From the NCBI GenBank assembly GCA_021414085.1, contig JAIOPC010000014.1:806001-870000 (forward strand): a stretch of 64,000 bases of DNA. The letters run 5' to 3'. This stretch comes from Actinomycetes bacterium. Lineage in GTDB: Bacteria > Actinomycetota > Acidimicrobiia > Acidimicrobiales > Ilumatobacteraceae. A program made the translations under genes and the position numbers. The notes beneath the pieces are model-generated. The model searched no databases, was not told the origin of the DNA, and was given only the letters and a program-made list of their open reading frames with translations. This document shows positions 16,212 to 24,530 of this stretch, in pieces (position 1 is the first letter of the stretch; every line of letters starts with the position of its first letter).

Positions 16212-17174
16212 ATGACACAGCAACCCAATGACGCTGGCCACCTGTTCGAGTTGGGCGATGCGTGCTTTGCGTACCTGCAAGGCAAGGGCAGCTGGGGTTG
16301 GAGCAACGCGGGACTCGTCGTCGGCGACGGCGCGTCGCTGCTGGTCGACACTCTGTTCGACCTGCACTTGACAGAGGCGATGCTGCAATCGATGTCGTCG
16401 CTGACGGCGGTGGCACCGATCGCGACGCTGCTCAATACGCATGCCAACGGCGACCACTGTTACGGCAACCAATTGGTCGCCGGCGCAGAGATCGTGTCGT
16501 CGCTGGCGACAGCGACGGAAATGACCGAGGTGCCACCAGCGATGCTGCACGCCCTCAATCAGGCGCCGGGCGAACTCGGCGCGCTGTTTCGTTACTTCTT
16601 TGGCGAGTTCGACTTCGACGGCATCGACGTGCGGCTTCCCACTCGAACTTTCGAGGGTCGCTTGGAGGTCGAGGTCGGTGGGCGAGTGGTCGAGCTGATC
16701 GAGGTCGGGCCAGCCCACACGCGTGGCGACACGATCGCCGTCGTGCCCGATGCGAAGACCGTGTACACCGGCGACATCTTGTTCATCGGCGGCACGCCGA
16801 TTGTGTGGGCGGGGCCGCTTTCGAACTGGGTGGCCGCTTGCGACCTGCTGCTGGGTATGGACGTCGACACGGTGGTGCCGGGGCACGGACCGATCACTGA
16901 CAAGGCGGGCGTGGTTGGCGTTCGCGACTACCTGGCCTTCGTCGATTCGTCAGCCGCACAACATCACGCTGCTGGCGACGATGCGTGGGAGGCCGCTCGC
17001 GATATCGCACGCGAGGTTGGCGCGCGCGACGAGTTCCGCGGGCTGAGCGAGATGGGTCGCATCACGGTCAACGTCGACACCGCGTACCGCAGCCTCGATC
17101 CGAGCTACGTCGCTCCCGATGTCGTCGAGCAGTTCCGCCGCATGGCCGCGCTGGAGGGCTTTCAGTTCAACTGA
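16212..17174 (+). CDS. Metallo-beta-lactamase-fold hydrolase
   Basis: 320 aa. The metal box reads H77-A-N-G-D81-H82 (NTHANGDHCYGN), with further ligands in PAHTRGDT (His), TGDILF (Asp) and VPGHGPI (His). The usual HxHxDH has Asn in place of the second His, a variant that recurs in one MBL subgroup. The C-terminal 80 residues are a helical extension. It could hydrolyse a lactone, thioester or similar bond. It follows the GMC oxidoreductase by 13 nt, so a dehydrogenase-then-hydrolase pair is plausible. Its 3' end overlaps the convergent SURF1 gene by 8 nt. Confidence 0.88.
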   Translation: MTQQPNDAGHLFELGDACFAYLQGKGSWGWSNAGLVVGDGASLLVDTLFDLHLTEAMLQSMSSLTAVAPIATLLNTHANGDHCYGNQLVAGAEIVSSLATATEMTEVPPAMLHALNQAPGELGALFRYFFGEFDFDGIDVRLPTRTFEGRLEVEVGGRVVELIEVGPAHTRGDTIAVVPDAKTVYTGDILFIGGTPIVWAGPLSNWVAACDLLLGMDVDTVVPGHGPITDKAGVVGVRDYLAFVDSSAAQHHAAGDDAWEAARDIAREVGARDEFRGLSEMGRITVNVDTAYRSLDPSYVAPDVVEQFRRMAALEGFQFN

Positions 17175-17895
17175 CGGTGTGCGTGCGCTCCACCTTGCGC
17201 GCTGACTTGCGAACGGCGAAAACCCAGCCGACCGCAACGCACACGCTGAAGATGAACCATTGGATCGTGTAGCTGAGGTGTGGACCGTTGCCTGCCTCGG
17301 GCAGTGGCACTGGTAGCAGCTGCGACGAATCGCTAGGCGTCGACTCGAGCAACTCGATGTACATCGGCGCGACCGGCAACATGAGCTGGTTCGCGATCGC
17401 CGCGACATCGATGCGCCGGATCTCGGTGACCTGCGGGGTGTCGTCGTCATCGCGCTGATCAGTCCCGCCGGACTTGCTCGGTCGCAGTCGTCCTGTGACC
17501 GTCACCTCGCCGCTTGGCGGCGCAACGAGGTCGGCGTCGAACGGAAGAAAGCCACGGTTAACGAGGATTAGTGAGTCGTCCGCGAGCCGCAACACGTTGA
17601 CCGGGTCGCTGCCGGTGGTCCCCGCTTGCGACAGATTCACCACTTCAAACTGAATATCAAGGTACGTGCCGGTTACTTCCACCTGGCGGTACTCGACCGC
17701 ACCTGGGTCTGCGAGCGAAATGTCCGCCAGCGGTACGACGTCGGCAGTGCTCTGCGCAGCGACTCGATCGTTCAAGGCTTGGCGTTCGTCCAGGCGTCGA
17801 AGTTGCCAGAACGCGAGGTTGATCATCACCACGATCAACGCGACGCACAGCAGGTGAAACGCAATCCACTTCGGCCGCACAAGAAACGAGTACAC
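17167..17895 (-). CDS. SURF1-family cytochrome oxidase assembly protein
   Basis: 242 aa from GTG at 17895, which places the first hydrophobic helix (WIAFHLLCVALIVVMINLAF) right after a short cytoplasmic start; longer readings would translate through a palindromic repeat. The body carries the SURF1 hallmarks FWQLRRLDERQ, VEVTGTYL, VNRGFLPFD and the final helix TIQWFIFSVCVAVGWVFAVR. SURF1 helps insert heme a into cytochrome c oxidase, implying an aerobic aa3-type chain. The 5' region between it and the upstream gene holds repeat copy 1. Confidence 0.9.
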   Translation of the reverse strand: MYSFLVRPKWIAFHLLCVALIVVMINLAFWQLRRLDERQALNDRVAAQSTADVVPLADISLADPGAVEYRQVEVTGTYLDIQFEVVNLSQAGTTGSDPVNVLRLADDSLILVNRGFLPFDADLVAPPSGEVTVTGRLRPSKSGGTDQRDDDDTPQVTEIRRIDVAAIANQLMLPVAPMYIELLESTPSDSSQLLPVPLPEAGNGPHLSYTIQWFIFSVCVAVGWVFAVRKSARKVERTHTVS

Positions 17896-17920
17896 GGAAG
17901 CCGACGGTAGCGGCCCTGAC

Positions 17921-18006
17921 CGGGGGGTTTCCTGCCGCCGGGGGGTTTCGTGCCTGGAATCCTGCACGAAACCCCCGAGTCGGGCGCCGCGGCAGGAAAC
18001 CCCCCG
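17921..18006. repeat. Nested double-hairpin palindromic repeat, copy 1
   Basis: Outer arms 17921-17938 and 17989-18006 are perfect 18-bp reverse complements (CGGGGGGTTTCCTGCCGC). Inside them, 17941-17953 and 17964-17976 are perfect 13-bp reverse complements (GGGGGTTTCGTGC) with a 10-base loop. All four arms carry the same G5-6TTTC head. It sits after the stop of the membrane-protein gene (18020) and before SURF1. A second copy lies at 51845-51932. It resembles a REP/BIME-type or terminator-like mobile palindrome. Confidence 0.85.
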
Positions 18007-18019
18007 CACTGGGATCGGA

Positions 18020-18766
18020 TCAGCCGAGGTAGGTGAACCAGAACGCTTCGTCGTGGTAGGGGGCGTGCACCCACACTTGGAAGGCGACGCCGATGGGGGC
18101 GCCTTCGAAGGTGATGTGCGCTTCCCAGGCGCCGACGTCGTTGGCGAACACCTTCACGCGACCGTAGGCCGACTCGATGATGATCTTGTCGCCGATGTTG
18201 GCGGTGCCCCAGAAGACATCCGAAGGCGGTTCAGCATCGGACGATCCATGCACCTGGTGAACACTCCACGTCGACTCTTCGCCATCGGTGGTGGTTGGTT
18301 CGCCGTCGCCAGGTTCGGTGGTCTTCGGTTCCGTGTTCTTGGGCTCGGTGGTCTTCGGTTCTTCGTGCTTCTTCTCTGTGGTTGAAGGTTCGGTCGCCGG
18401 CTCCGTCGCCGGCGGCTCGGTGGGCACAGTCGTTTTGTCGATCGGGTCGTGGCCGCCGTCGGGGAGGGTCTTGTCGGGGCGATGTTCGGTCGTCTTCACC
18501 ACGGTCGAATCCGACTCGTGCTCGACCGCGGAGTTGGCGGGCGACAGTTTGCGATCTCCGGGTTGTTGGTTGAACGCGAACGCTGTGCCGCCGATCAGCG
18601 CGAAGCACGCGGCGGCGCTCCACACGATCACTCCGGCGCGCCGTCGATGCTGTACCTGCAGCATGCGTTCGAACCGCGCGACATCGGGTTGCGGGTTGTA
18701 GTGAGCGGTTGCTTCATCGAGCAACCGACCCAGGTGAGACGACGGGTGAGATGTGTGCTCGTTCAT
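18020..18766 (-). CDS. Single-pass membrane protein, probable partner of the adjacent ECF sigma factor
   Basis: 248 aa. A cytoplasmic N-terminus of about 45 residues with a basic stretch (QVQHRRRAG) is followed by one membrane helix (VIVWSAAACFALIGGTAFAF), a long low-complexity Thr/Glu/Pro linker (about 88-163) and an extracytoplasmic domain of about 85 residues ending HDEAFWFTYLG. It overlaps the sigma-factor stop by 4 nt, the usual arrangement for a regulator of that sigma. It lacks the HxxxCxxC zinc motif of ZAS anti-sigma factors, so an anti-sigma role is inferred from position and topology only. Confidence 0.75.
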   Translation of the reverse strand: MNEHTSHPSSHLGRLLDEATAHYNPQPDVARFERMLQVQHRRRAGVIVWSAAACFALIGGTAFAFNQQPGDRKLSPANSAVEHESDSTVVKTTEHRPDKTLPDGGHDPIDKTTVPTEPPATEPATEPSTTEKKHEEPKTTEPKNTEPKTTEPGDGEPTTTDGEESTWSVHQVHGSSDAEPPSDVFWGTANIGDKIIIESAYGRVKVFANDVGAWEAHITFEGAPIGVAFQVWVHAPYHDEAFWFTYLG

Positions 18767-19362
18767 CGAGTGCCTCCAAGGCGCAGTGCCAGGTTCTGAT
18801 GCCCGCGTGCAGTGTGGGTACGCACAGATCCCACCGAACAGCTCATCGCTTCCGCGATCTCGCCTTCGGTCATGCCCAGCCAGTGGCGCAGCACAACAGC
18901 GGTGCGTTGACGTTCTGACAACGTGCCCAGCGCTGCCAAAACCTCGGGCCGAGCCGAGCGCCAGATGGCCTCGTCCTCGGCGGATGTGGTGGCCCCGCCC
19001 GCAGCGAGCAACGGCGCGCCTGCGTGGCGGCGGGCCGTGTTATCGCGCCGGTGCGCGCTGTGGGCGAGGTTCACCAGAATGGTTCGCAAGTACGCCCGGC
19101 GTTTGACCGGATCGTTCACGCGATCCCAATGCTCGTACAGCCGCACGAAGGCATCGTGGGCGAGGTCGTCGGCCTGCTGCGTGTTGCCACACAACAGGTA
19201 GGCGAGCCGGGCCATGCCGTGAAACTCGGCTTCGTACAACGCCACGATCTCGGAGCGGGCGGGACCGGGACGTGTCGTGCCGGAGACGAGTCGCAGCATG
19301 GCAGTTGGTTCGCTGCCCGATTGCTCGCTTGCGGGGAGGCCGACGGCGGCTTGCACGATCAT
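18763..19362 (-). CDS. ECF RNA polymerase sigma factor, SigE family
   Basis: 199 aa from 19362; an internal ATG at 19299 is an alternative start, since the family core begins near VALYEAEFHGMARLAYLLCG. Sigma region 2 (LAYLLCGNTQQADDLAHDAF) and region 4 (LSERQRTAVVLRHWLGMTEGEIAEAMSCS, with helix-turn-helix GSVRTHTARGHQNL) are both clear. It directs RNA polymerase to its own promoter set, normally under control of the membrane protein co-encoded just downstream. The divergent kinase-like gene starts 125 nt away. Confidence 0.9.
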   Translation of the reverse strand: MIVQAAVGLPASEQSGSEPTAMLRLVSGTTRPGPARSEIVALYEAEFHGMARLAYLLCGNTQQADDLAHDAFVRLYEHWDRVNDPVKRRAYLRTILVNLAHSAHRRDNTARRHAGAPLLAAGGATTSAEDEAIWRSARPEVLAALGTLSERQRTAVVLRHWLGMTEGEIAEAMSCSVGSVRTHTARGHQNLALRLGGTR

Positions 19363-19486
19363 TGCCTACTACGACGGCCTGCCTGCCCCGATCTCTGACG
19401 CGATTGGGCAGAAATTCTCACAATCCGTAATCGGCCGACCACTCAGCCATCTTGACCTGTCCCGTTCCGGCTACGGTCGGGCGACA

Positions 19487-20518
19487 ATGACCCCGGAACA
19501 GATCACCTCCACCTGGCTCAGTTCGGTGTTCGACAGCGACGTGGAACTCACCGACTCCAAGCGGGTTGGCGACGGCCTGGTGGGCATGAATCTGAGGCTT
19601 TCGCTGGCCTCGCGCAACCCCGATGTGCCGGCGACTGTGATCGCCAAGCTGCCCTCGCCCGATCCGACCAGCCGAGCGACCGGAATTGCGCTGCGGAACT
19701 ACGAGCGGGAGGTCAAGTTCTACGCCGAGATCGCCCCGACGGTGGACATTCGGTTACCACGCTGCTTCCACGGTGACTGGAGCCCCGACGACGGCGACTT
19801 CGTGCTGCTGTTGGAGGATCTCGCGCCCGCCGCCCAGGGCGACCAGATCGTCGGCTGTAACGAGGCGATCGCCCGCCGATCGGTGCTGGAACTGGCGCGG
19901 CTGCATGGCCCGCGCTGGGCCGATTCGGCCCTCGACGCGCACGAGTTCCTGTCGCGTACTTCCCGCGAGGAGAGCGTGCAGTTGCAGGCGATCTGGAACA
20001 TGTTTCTGCCCGGGTTCCTCGCCACATTCGATCGCTACCTCGACAGCGAGGGCATCACGCTGATCAAGCGCTTCGGCGAACGCATACCCGACTGGGTGGA
20101 GGGCCGCGCGTTGCCGGCCACCGTGACGCACGGCGACTATCGACTCGACAACCTGATGTACGCAAGTGCGAGCGGCGGCTATCCAATTGCGGTAGTCGAC
20201 TGGCAAACACCTGGTCACGGCCAGGCGAGTGGCGACGTGAGTTACTTTATGGGTGCTGGCCCGCTGCCGCCACTGCGACGCAAGATCGAGCGCGATGTTG
20301 TCGACGGATACCTCGCGGCACTTGGTGAGTACAACGTGAGCGTCAGCGATAGCGACTTCTGGCACCACTACTGCCGCGATGCGTACGGGGGCATCATCAT
20401 GTCGGTGGTTGCCTCGCAAGTCGTTGGTGTAAGTGAGCGCAGCGAGGCGATGTTCGCCGCGATGGCCAGCCGCCACACCCAACACGCGGTCGACCTCGGT
20501 AGCGAGCGGTTGATCTGA
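19487..20518 (+). CDS. Phosphotransferase-family protein (APH/choline-kinase fold)
   Basis: 343 aa from ATG at 19487. The kinase fold is marked by FVLLLEDL (hinge), the catalytic loop THGDYRLDNLMY and the metal-binding AVVDWQTPG. Members phosphorylate small hydroxylated or amino compounds or acyl-CoA-linked substrates; actinobacteria have many of unknown role. An ecdysteroid-kinase-like or choline/aminoglycoside kinase activity is possible. The stop TGA overlaps the next start by 1 nt, so it is coupled to the DUF4262 gene. Confidence 0.86.
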   Translation: MTPEQITSTWLSSVFDSDVELTDSKRVGDGLVGMNLRLSLASRNPDVPATVIAKLPSPDPTSRATGIALRNYEREVKFYAEIAPTVDIRLPRCFHGDWSPDDGDFVLLLEDLAPAAQGDQIVGCNEAIARRSVLELARLHGPRWADSALDAHEFLSRTSREESVQLQAIWNMFLPGFLATFDRYLDSEGITLIKRFGERIPDWVEGRALPATVTHGDYRLDNLMYASASGGYPIAVVDWQTPGHGQASGDVSYFMGAGPLPPLRRKIERDVVDGYLAALGEYNVSVSDSDFWHHYCRDAYGGIIMSVVASQVVGVSERSEAMFAAMASRHTQHAVDLGSERLI

Positions 20519-21018
20519 TGGCTGCCGACTTGAACGGCCAACCGCTACCCGACTTTCACATCCCGCACGCGGAGAAGATCGAGTGGATGGTGGAGACGCA
20601 CGGATGGGCGATGGAACCCGTGGCAGCGAACTACGAAGCCGATCCACCGATGGCGGGTTACGTGTACACGATCGGTTATCCAGAAGCGTTCGGGTTCCCA
20701 GAGGTTGTTGTGTTCGGCCTCACCCCGTCGGCAGCGCGCGGTCTGTTCGACATGATTGCCGACATGCTGCGCGGTGGCACCGAGATTCCGCTCGGTGTCG
20801 AGCTGACTGGTTTCTTCGATGGCGACCTGCGCAGCGTGTTCGCGCCGATCGCCTCCGACGTCGTGCGCGACCTTCTCACCACCGCAGTCGCCTGGCGCCG
20901 TGGTGCACCCTTCGAAGCTGTCCAACTGCTGTGGCCGGATCGCAACGGGTTCCTGCCGACGGAGCCTGGCTTCGATCGTCGAGTCGTGCGCGCACAACCC
21001 GTCGTGGCGTTGACTTAA
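20518..21018 (+). CDS. DUF4262-domain protein
   Basis: 166 aa, ATG at 20518 sharing its A with the upstream stop. The pattern YVYTIGYPEAFGFPEVVVFGL (about 43-63), followed by the helix SAARGLFDMIADMLRGG, is the DUF4262 signature. The family's function is unknown. It is translationally coupled to the phosphotransferase gene. Its 3' end overlaps the convergent 80-aa gene by 4 nt. Confidence 0.8.
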   Translation: MAADLNGQPLPDFHIPHAEKIEWMVETHGWAMEPVAANYEADPPMAGYVYTIGYPEAFGFPEVVVFGLTPSAARGLFDMIADMLRGGTEIPLGVELTGFFDGDLRSVFAPIASDVVRDLLTTAVAWRRGAPFEAVQLLWPDRNGFLPTEPGFDRRVVRAQPVVALT

Positions 21019-21257
21019 GACGCCAACAAGCCGCGCGCCTCGTTCAACTCCGCCGCCAGCTCGTCGAGCGCTGCTTGCTCGCTGGCCTGCAACCGGTCGC
21101 GACGAGATGCCGGCAACGGCGCCGCCGCCAGCAACGCGGGCCAATCAGCGCCCGGCCTGTCGAGCGCAACACGCAGCGCGGTGGTCAGAGCGCGAATGGG
21201 GTCGGTGTCGTATTCGCGCAGCAGCGTTTCGACGTGCGCCTTCTTCAGTCGGGTCAC
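21015..21257 (-). CDS. Small helical protein of unknown function
   Basis: 80 aa from GTG at 21257, which overlaps the stop of the saccharopine-dehydrogenase-like gene by 4 nt (GTGA); a longer reading to 21281 would run into that gene. The sequence is Ala/Leu/Arg-rich and helical (RALTTALRVALDRPG, then LQASEQAALDELAAELNEAR), without cysteines, membrane helix or signal. I do not recognise a family. The tight coupling suggests it works with, or is regulated together with, the dehydrogenase. Confidence 0.65.
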   Translation of the reverse strand: MTRLKKAHVETLLREYDTDPIRALTTALRVALDRPGADWPALLAAAPLPASRRDRLQASEQAALDELAAELNEARGLLAS

Positions 21258-22465
21258 ACCGAGCGATCCTGCATCGCCCACGGTGCGCCGTGCTCGTTGA
21301 GCAGCGCAAGAAACGGATCAGCGCTGAACGCCTCGGGGCCTCTGACGCCCTGGCCCTTCCACTCGCCGGTGGCCAGCATCTCCAACGCAATCACCGGATG
21401 CACCGCGGTCTGCCACACCACCGCTTGGTGGCCGTACTCGCGCATCGTCCACGCGTTGTCGACCACTTGATAGAGGTAGGTGCAGCGCGGCTCGCCATTC
21501 AGCCCTAGCCCGGTCACCAGCGAGCCGGCGCAAGTACGCCCGCGCATGTGGTCGCCGAGCTCGGCAGGGTTCGGCAGCGTTGCGGCGACAAGGTCGCGCG
21601 GTGCCACCTGATGCCCGCGCACCGTCACCGGCTTGGTGCTGTCGAGCCCCAGCTTGTGCAATGTCTTGAGCACGTCGATGAACTCGTCGCCGAGCCCGTA
21701 CTTGAATGTGACACGACCAACATCGAGCCAGCGCGGCATCAGCAGCACTTCTTCGTGCTCGACATTCACGCACCCGAGCGGCCCGATGCCGTCTGGGAAG
21801 TCGAACGTCTCCGGCTCGCTGAATGGAGCCGTCGTGAACCATCCGCGATCGCGCTCGTAGATGATCGGGGGGTTGAGACATTCCTCGATCGTCGTCCAGA
21901 TACTGAAGGTCGGCGCAAAAGTGGAACCTTCGATCACCAAGTCGCCGCCATCGCGAACGCCGACTTCGTCGATGCGCGAGAAGAGGTGATCCGATGCGTA
22001 GCGCGCAACGACATCGCTAAAGCCGGGCTCGACGCCCATCGCCACCAACGCCAACAGGCCACGCTCTTCCCACTGGTCGGCCACGGCGAACTGTGCGTCG
22101 CCCAGCTTGACGCCGCATTGGTTGTAGGGGTCGGTTGGGTGCGGCACCGACATGTGCATTGCCATGTCGAGGTAGTGGCAGCCAGCTTCGAACGCGGCGT
22201 CGAAGATGGAGGGGTTGAAGCGCGGGTCGCAGGCGTTGACGATGACGTCGGCTTGTACCGAGCGGGCCAACGCAACTACATCGTCGCGGCTTGATGCATC
22301 GACGCGGGTGCCAACAACGTGCTCGGCCCCGGTGCGTGCGGCAGCCCGGGCGGCACGTTCAGCATCGACATCGGCAACCACCAGTTGTTCGAATTCGCTC
22401 CGCCGAGCGGCAATCGACACGATGGCAGAGCCCACTCCGCCGGCACCGACGACGAGCACTCGCAT
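21254..22465 (-). CDS. Saccharopine dehydrogenase-family protein
   Basis: 403 aa from ATG at 22465, where the Rossmann motif VLVVGAGGVGSAIVSIAAR begins. The middle part has INACDPRFNPSIFDAAFEAG and HYLDMAMHMS, and the catalytic/dimer region follows (ALVAMGVEPGFSDVVARYA). Relatives act as saccharopine reductase, lysine-ketoglutarate reductase or carboxynorspermidine dehydrogenase, so polyamine or lysine metabolism is a reasonable guess. A second, shorter family member lies at 41588-42652. It is followed by an overlapping 80-aa gene. Confidence 0.85.
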   Translation of the reverse strand: MRVLVVGAGGVGSAIVSIAARRSEFEQLVVADVDAERAARAAARTGAEHVVGTRVDASSRDDVVALARSVQADVIVNACDPRFNPSIFDAAFEAGCHYLDMAMHMSVPHPTDPYNQCGVKLGDAQFAVADQWEERGLLALVAMGVEPGFSDVVARYASDHLFSRIDEVGVRDGGDLVIEGSTFAPTFSIWTTIEECLNPPIIYERDRGWFTTAPFSEPETFDFPDGIGPLGCVNVEHEEVLLMPRWLDVGRVTFKYGLGDEFIDVLKTLHKLGLDSTKPVTVRGHQVAPRDLVAATLPNPAELGDHMRGRTCAGSLVTGLGLNGEPRCTYLYQVVDNAWTMREYGHQAVVWQTAVHPVIALEMLATGEWKGQGVRGPEAFSADPFLALLNEHGAPWAMQDRSV

Positions 22466-22500
22466 GCCCCGAACATACCCCGCGGGCGGCCCCGCCGGTG

Positions 22501-23037
22501 TTAATAGGCGAAGGCGCGGCGCTCGGCGCCAGCGCCAGCGCTGGCCAGCGACGCAATCCGAGCTGCAAGGTAGGGGCTGAAGTTGCCCCGGTAGCGCAGT
22601 TGCACCTCGGGCAGCATCCAATCGTGCCCGGTGACTTTGCCGCGGCATGCTGCGGCCCCGCAGGCGCATTCGAATTCGTCGTAGTCGCTGCCGTTGCTCA
22701 TCGCATAGTCGTAGGTCAACTGCTCGCCGACCTGGATGTCGCGCAGCGCGACGACCACGGTGTTGCCGCTCATGCCGCAGTTGGGCTCGCATGAGTGGTT
22801 GATGAAATCGGACGGCTCGGGATCGGTTGCGCCCGAAAGGAACAGATTCTCGTCGATCTGGATACTGCGCACCTGTTGGTGCACGGGTAGCAGATCGAAT
22901 TCTTCGCGCGTGAGGCAACGTCCCCCGAAGGCGGCAACGACATGACCGGCGAGAATGGGTTCGACCGCGAAGCATCCCGGGCCGGTGCTTGCGCCGGCCT
23001 TCGGGGCCGCCTTCGCTGTCAGGTATCCGTTACTCAT
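22501..23037 (-). CDS. SET-domain protein
   Basis: 178 aa from ATG at 23037. The SET-domain core is clear: GCFAVEPILAGHVVAAFGG (about 21-39), the pseudoknot motif FINHSCEPNCGM (78-89) and GEQLTYDYAM (104-113), followed by a post-SET-like cysteine set C124-A-C126-G-x4-C131. SET proteins methylate lysines using S-adenosylmethionine. They are eukaryotic hallmarks but occur scattered in bacteria. It stands alone, 36 nt from the saccharopine-dehydrogenase-like gene start, and its target here is unknown. Confidence 0.88.
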   Translation of the reverse strand: MSNGYLTAKAAPKAGASTGPGCFAVEPILAGHVVAAFGGRCLTREEFDLLPVHQQVRSIQIDENLFLSGATDPEPSDFINHSCEPNCGMSGNTVVVALRDIQVGEQLTYDYAMSNGSDYDEFECACGAAACRGKVTGHDWMLPEVQLRYRGNFSPYLAARIASLASAGAGAERRAFAY

Positions 23038-23154
23038 CGGCGTCAATACTGACGGCTGAAAACGCCGCCGTCTACTTCCTTGCGCGTCAGTTGCGCTGAT
23101 GCATGCGTCAGTCCGGCTGCGCCGCCGGTCAGCTCACTAACCTTGGGCCCGTTT

Positions 23155-24330
23155 ATGTCTCGCGCGCCCCGTCTCTTTGCTGCCGTTGTGGCCACCGCCG
23201 CTTGGGCCACAGTGTCGACTGCGTCTGCGCCTACTGCGTTTTCGTTTGTTGACACGGACGCGGACTTCGTCGAGGACAGCCACGACAACTGCGCTCAATT
23301 GTTCAATCCGTACCAGCACGACCTCGATGCTGACGGCGTGGGCGATCAGTGTGATGCCGACGTGGCGCTGCGTTCATCGAGCGGCGACGACCTGCTGTTC
23401 GGCGAGTCGGGCAACGACAAGCTCGCCGGTGGGTTCGGCAACGACGCCCTCTACGGGCTCGGCGCCAACGACATCCTCCGTGGAGGTGCTGGCAACGACT
23501 TTCTCGATGGCGGATCGGGCAACGACACACTGACAGGCGGGCTGGGCAGCGACACGATCGCGTTCGACCCGCGCCTGCCGTCCGCGTTGACTGTGACCGA
23601 CTTTGATCCCGAGGCGGATGGTTTCATGTTCGCGCCGACTGACCAGGACCCATCCGACGATGAGCGACCACCGATCGTGTTCGGGGGCGAAAAGACTTTG
23701 GTTCTCACGTTTCCCAGCGGGGCAACTATCACGCTCATCGGCCTCGCCCCGAACCGTCCTGTCCGAGTGGGGCCAGCCAACGTGCCGACGACGGTTCCGC
23801 CTGCCGGTCGCACCCCCAGTACCGCTCCGAGTCCGACTCCGACCATTCCAGGTACCGGTTCCGATCCAGACCCTGACCCCGTGCCAGGTCCTGATCCAGG
23901 TCCCGATGGCGACCGTGACGATGACGGTCTCAGCGACCAGGACGAGATCATCATCTACCTCACCGATCCCAACGACTCGGATACCGACGACGATGGTCTC
24001 GATGATGGGGAGGAGGTGTTCGTCTACAACACGGATCCCAACGACGCCGACACCGACGACAACGGTTTCGATGATGGGGACGAAGTTTTTATCTACGACA
24101 CGGATCCCAGCGACTCGGACACCGACGACGACGGCCTCGAAGACGGCGACGAAATCGGTGAGGGCACCGACCCCAACGATGCCGACAGCGACGACGACGG
24201 CATCACCGACGGCGAGGAGGTCGTCGTCTACCTCACCGATCCAAACGACTCCGACAGCGACAACGACGGTGTCAGCGATGGCGACGAACTCTTTGTGTAC
24301 GGCACCGATCCCAACAACCCCAGCAGTTGA
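23155..24330 (+). CDS. Secreted calcium-binding protein with RTX and thrombospondin-type-3 repeats
   Basis: 391 aa from ATG at 23155, giving a signal peptide ([20 protein letters not shown]). Order of parts: a short Ca-binding DxDxD segment (about 35-66); five RTX nonapeptide repeats ([16 protein letters not shown] and so on, 77-133); a module with [12 protein letters not shown] and [13 protein letters not shown] also found in the protein at 32252-33952; a Thr/Pro linker; and 5-6 tandem 22-23-residue TSP3-like repeats ([12 protein letters not shown]-type) to the C-terminus. It probably folds outside the cell when calcium is bound. Strongly acidic. Confidence 0.88.
   Translation: MSRAPRLFAAVVATAAWATVSTASAPTAFSFVDTDADFVEDSHDNCAQLFNPYQHDLDADGVGDQCDADVALRSSSGDDLLFGESGNDKLAGGFGNDALYGLGANDILRGGAGNDFLDGGSGNDTLTGGLGSDTIAFDPRLPSALTVTDFDPEADGFMFAPTDQDPSDDERPPIVFGGEKTLVLTFPSGATITLIGLAPNRPVRVGPANVPTTVPPAGRTPSTAPSPTPTIPGTGSDPDPDPVPGPDPGPDGDRDDDGLSDQDEIIIYLTDPNDSDTDDDGLDDGEEVFVYNTDPNDADTDDNGFDDGDEVFIYDTDPSDSDTDDDGLEDGDEIGEGTDPNDADSDDDGITDGEEVVVYLTDPNDSDSDNDGVSDGDELFVYGTDPNNPSS
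23383..23553 (+). repeat. RTX nonapeptide repeat tract
   Basis: Tandem GGxGNDxLx-type coding repeats ([17 protein letters not shown] and following) form a calcium-binding parallel beta-roll in the encoded secreted protein. The spacing is about 27 nt per nonapeptide. A comparable block is encoded on the other strand at about 33570-33740. Confidence 0.8.
23905..24327 (+). repeat. Tandem 66-69-nt repeat coding TSP3-like calcium-binding units
   Basis: Five full units of 22-23 residues ([19 protein letters not shown]-like) plus a partial first unit ([15 protein letters not shown]) run to the stop codon. Each has alternating Asp at EF-hand-like spacing (DxDxDGxxD), then GDE and an aromatic/valine stretch ending in T. 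The units differ at synonymous and conservative positions, so the array is not very recent. Confidence 0.85.
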
Positions 24331-24369
24331 CGCTGCGATCAACTGCTAACGTTCTGCCTGCACACGCAT

Positions 24370-24530
24370 CACGAGTGACCTAACCGGCTGAGCGGTTCAG
24401 CAGGTGGGGGTCCGGCAACCGGGGAGGAAGCCCCACGGTGCCATCCCGCTTCGGCGGGGATGTGGTCCGGCTCGCCGGGCAACGAAGCTTCCCTCTCGTG
24501 GCGCACTATTAGCAACGACTCACGCCACGA
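24370..24530 (+). promoter_or_regulatory. SAM-clan riboswitch (SAM-IV or SAM-I/IV type) upstream of metX
   Basis: The core matches the SAM-I/SAM-IV clan: CCGGCAACC (24412-24420), a P3 hairpin GGGG-AGGAAG-CCCC, then ACGGTGCCATCCC and a P4 hairpin with a TTCG tetraloop (about 24441-24461). P1 is CACGAG (24370-24375) with CTCGTG (24495-24500). An alternative stem pairs TCGTGGCG (24496-24503) with CGCCACGA (24523-24530), competing with P1 just before the ribosome site GAAGGAGG (24536-24543). Its position before a methionine gene fits. The exact Rfam class was assigned by eye. Confidence 0.78.

Noticed and set aside
23043-23288. 81-codon minus-strand frame whose end ([12 protein letters not shown]) resembles an SDR C-terminus
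   Set aside because: It overlaps the signal-peptide region of the RTX gene, lacks any other SDR motif and has no ribosome site; the resemblance is short and probably chance.
23905-24327. Possible CRISPR array because of regular 66-69-nt repeats
   Set aside because: The repeats are in frame, coding for TSP3-like calcium-binding units, with no unique spacers or cas genes.
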